From contig SKSP01000278.1 of assembly GCA_007122945.1 (NCBI GenBank), positions 1-6,487 of the forward strand: 6,487 nucleotides of DNA, given 5' to 3'. The stretch is from Ilumatobacteraceae bacterium. Lineage in GTDB: Bacteria > Actinomycetota > Acidimicrobiia > Acidimicrobiales > Ilumatobacteraceae. The notes beneath the pieces were generated by a model. It saw only the letters and a list, made by a program, of their open reading frames with translations. It did not search any database and was not told the DNA's origin. The position numbers were made by a program, and so were the translations under genes. This document shows positions 5,229 to 6,487 of this stretch, piece after piece (the stretch's first letter is position 1; each line of letters begins with the position of its first letter).

Positions 5229-5234
5229 TACGCT
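5229..5234 (+). promoter_or_regulatory. Candidate -10 box of htrA (near-leaderless start)
   Basis: TACGCT fits TAnnnT and would place the transcription start at about 5241, only some 7 bases before the GTG start at 5248. No good Shine-Dalgarno sequence precedes that GTG (only CGAGATC), which agrees with a leaderless or near-leaderless mRNA, a common form in actinobacteria. The -35 region (TCGTGA at 5206-5211) is a weak match. Confidence 0.3.
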
Positions 5235-5247
5235 GTAGACCGAGATC

Positions 5248-6402
5248 GTGAACCAGTTCCCGCCGCCGCCTCCCGGTGCCCGCCCGGCTCCGCCGATCAC
5301 CGCCGCTCCGGCGCGTCGTCGTCGGCGATCGACGATCGCGATCCTCGTCCTCGTCGGCGTGATCGCCTGGACGGCGGGCCTCGTCGGCGTCCTCGTCGGC
5401 ATCCAGATCGACCGGGGCGATTCCCCGCCGCCGCGCATCGCCTCCGAGCGGCCGCTCGACGTCGCCGCACCGCGCGACGACCGCTTGCCGTCGATCGACG
5501 TCTACGACATCGCGGCCGAGATCGGGCCGTCGGTCGTGACGATCAGCGCCGACGTCGAGTCCGGCCCCCGACGGGGCGGCTCGGTCGGCACCGGCATCAT
5601 CATCACCGACGACGGCGAGATCGTCACCAACGCCCATGTGGTCGAGGACGCCTCGGCGATCCGCGTCCGGTTGGCGGGCGAGACCGAGCCCCGGCCGGCG
5701 ACGCTGATCGGCGCCGACCCGAGCAACGACCTCGCCCTGTTGCGCATCTCGGGCGAGGGGTACCCGGCGGTCACGTTCGCCGACCCCGACTCCATCCGCA
5801 TCGGCGACGAGGTCGTCGCGATCGGGTTCGCCCTCGATCTCGACGGCGCTCCGTCGGTGACCCGGGGGATCGTGTCGGCGCAGGGCCGGACGATCAGCAC
5901 CCGCAACGGCGCCCTCGACGGTCTGCTGCAGACCGATGCCGCGATCTCGTCGGGGAACTCCGGCGGCCCGCTGGTCAACTCGCTCGGTGAGGTCGTGGGC
6001 ATCAACACCGCCGTGGCCCGCGGCAGCGCGACCACGGCTGCCAGCAACATCAGCTTCGCCATCTCGAGCGGCACCGCGCTGCCGGTGATCGAGCGACTGC
6101 GCGAGCACGACGGCGAGACCGAGCGGGCCCGGGGCTTCCTGGGCGTCGGTCTCGAGGACCGCACCGACGGCGGTCAGGGCACGCTGGTCACCGAGGTGCA
6201 GCCGGGGAGCCCCGCCGCGGCGGCGGGCGTCGAGGTCGGCGACGTGGTGGTCGCCATCGACGACGACGAGATCACCGGCACGCTCGGACTCGTGGCCACG
6301 ATCCGAGAGCGCGACCCGGGCGAGGAGATCTCCGTGACCGTCGTGCGCGACGGCGAACGCATCGAGCTCACCGCGACCCTCGACGTCCGCCCCGACTCCT
6401 GA
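5248..6402 (+). CDS. Membrane-anchored HtrA/DegP-type serine protease with one PDZ domain
   Basis: This 384-residue S1C-family protease has a short cytoplasmic N-terminus with a proline run (residues 5-9) and RRRRR at 23-27, one membrane helix at about 29-52, a linker, a trypsin-like domain at about 85-285 and a PDZ domain at about 296-380. The catalytic triad is intact: His130 in TNAHVV, Asp161 in SNDLALL, Ser238 in GNSGGP. The basic stretch before the helix predicts the protease faces outside, where HtrA proteins degrade or refold damaged envelope proteins and the PDZ domain binds C-termini or gates activity. The start is GTG at 5248; an in-frame TAG at 5236-5238 rules out anything further upstream. 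The length fits single-PDZ actinobacterial HtrA proteins. It is divergent from potA across a 170-bp control region and is followed by a C-rich tail. The assignment is confident; the paralogue (degP, degQ, degS, pepD-like) cannot be told. Confidence 0.95.
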   Translation: MNQFPPPPPGARPAPPITAAPARRRRRSTIAILVLVGVIAWTAGLVGVLVGIQIDRGDSPPPRIASERPLDVAAPRDDRLPSIDVYDIAAEIGPSVVTISADVESGPRRGGSVGTGIIITDDGEIVTNAHVVEDASAIRVRLAGETEPRPATLIGADPSNDLALLRISGEGYPAVTFADPDSIRIGDEVVAIGFALDLDGAPSVTRGIVSAQGRTISTRNGALDGLLQTDAAISSGNSGGPLVNSLGEVVGINTAVARGSATTAASNISFAISSGTALPVIERLREHDGETERARGFLGVGLEDRTDGGQGTLVTEVQPGSPAAAAGVEVGDVVVAIDDDEITGTLGLVATIRERDPGEEISVTVVRDGERIELTATLDVRPDS

Positions 6403-6487
6403 TCCTCAGCCGCCCCGGCCCGCCCCCCGCCGCCGTCCCGCCACCCACCACCCAGCACCCACCACCACCCACCACCACCCGCTGACC
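6403..6487. repeat. C-rich repetitive tail after htrA; G-quadruplex candidate on the - strand
   Basis: No gene is seen after the htrA stop. The + strand becomes C-rich: from 6437 to 6480 it has six CCC runs (6437, 6444, 6451, 6458, 6468, 6478) separated by 4, 4, 4, 7 and 7 bases, with almost no G. It is built of CCCACCA/CCCAGCA units followed by two copies of the 10-bp unit CCCACCACCA. The - strand therefore matches the G3-N1-7 quadruplex rule several times over. As RNA, the + strand is an unstructured C-rich, G-poor stretch resembling a Rho loading (rut) site, so Rho-dependent termination of htrA is plausible. There is no hairpin with a T run. The repeat is visible; the functions are inference. 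Confidence 0.7.

Noticed and set aside
5119..6108. - strand open frame of 329 codons antisense to htrA
   Set aside because: Asp/Arg/Gly-rich shadow of the htrA frame, which has a full catalytic triad and PDZ domain.

Overview
The window comes from a very GC-rich bacterium. Third codon positions are mostly G or C, GTG starts are common (potA, potB, potC, htrA), and the substrate-binding lipoprotein carries a twin-arginine signal. This fits Actinomycetota. An Acidimicrobiia-like lineage is possible, but the sequence alone does not settle it.

Layout, left to right: (1) the last 39 codons of tuf (EF-Tu, + strand); (2) rpsJ (ribosomal protein S10, + strand) 33 bp later; (3) a four-gene polyamine (spermidine/putrescine-type) ABC importer on the - strand, transcribed from about 5106 down to 521 in the order potA (ATPase), potD (substrate-binding lipoprotein), potB (permease), potC (permease), whose last gene converges on rpsJ; (4) a 170-bp divergent control region (5078-5247); (5) htrA, a membrane-anchored DegP/HtrA-type serine protease with one PDZ domain (+ strand); (6) a C-rich, G-poor repetitive tail after htrA, whose other strand is a strong G-quadruplex candidate. 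No stretch longer than 300 bases lacks a gene.

The importer is complete. PotD, tethered outside the membrane, should capture the polyamine, PotB and PotC form the channel, and PotA hydrolyses ATP. No enzyme of polyamine metabolism lies in the window. HtrA is a general envelope quality-control protease; it shares only the divergent control region with the importer, and no functional link is evident.

The genes belong to known families. The less ordinary material is between them. Each of the three junctions inside the pot operon carries its own structure: a 7-bp-arm hairpin between potA and potD, a 6-bp-arm hairpin that fills the potD/potB gap and contains the potB start codon, and a 14-bp tandem repeat at potB/potC. 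That repeat duplicates a stop/start overlap (GTGA) four times, so a chain of five-codon mini-ORFs links the potB stop to the potC start. Also notable are a pair of similar inverted repeats about 53 bp apart in the divergent region, two adjacent perfect palindromes at the start of the potD coding region, an extra two-helix N-terminal extension on PotB, and a sharp codon-usage change near the end of tuf. The S10 operon appears broken after rpsJ.
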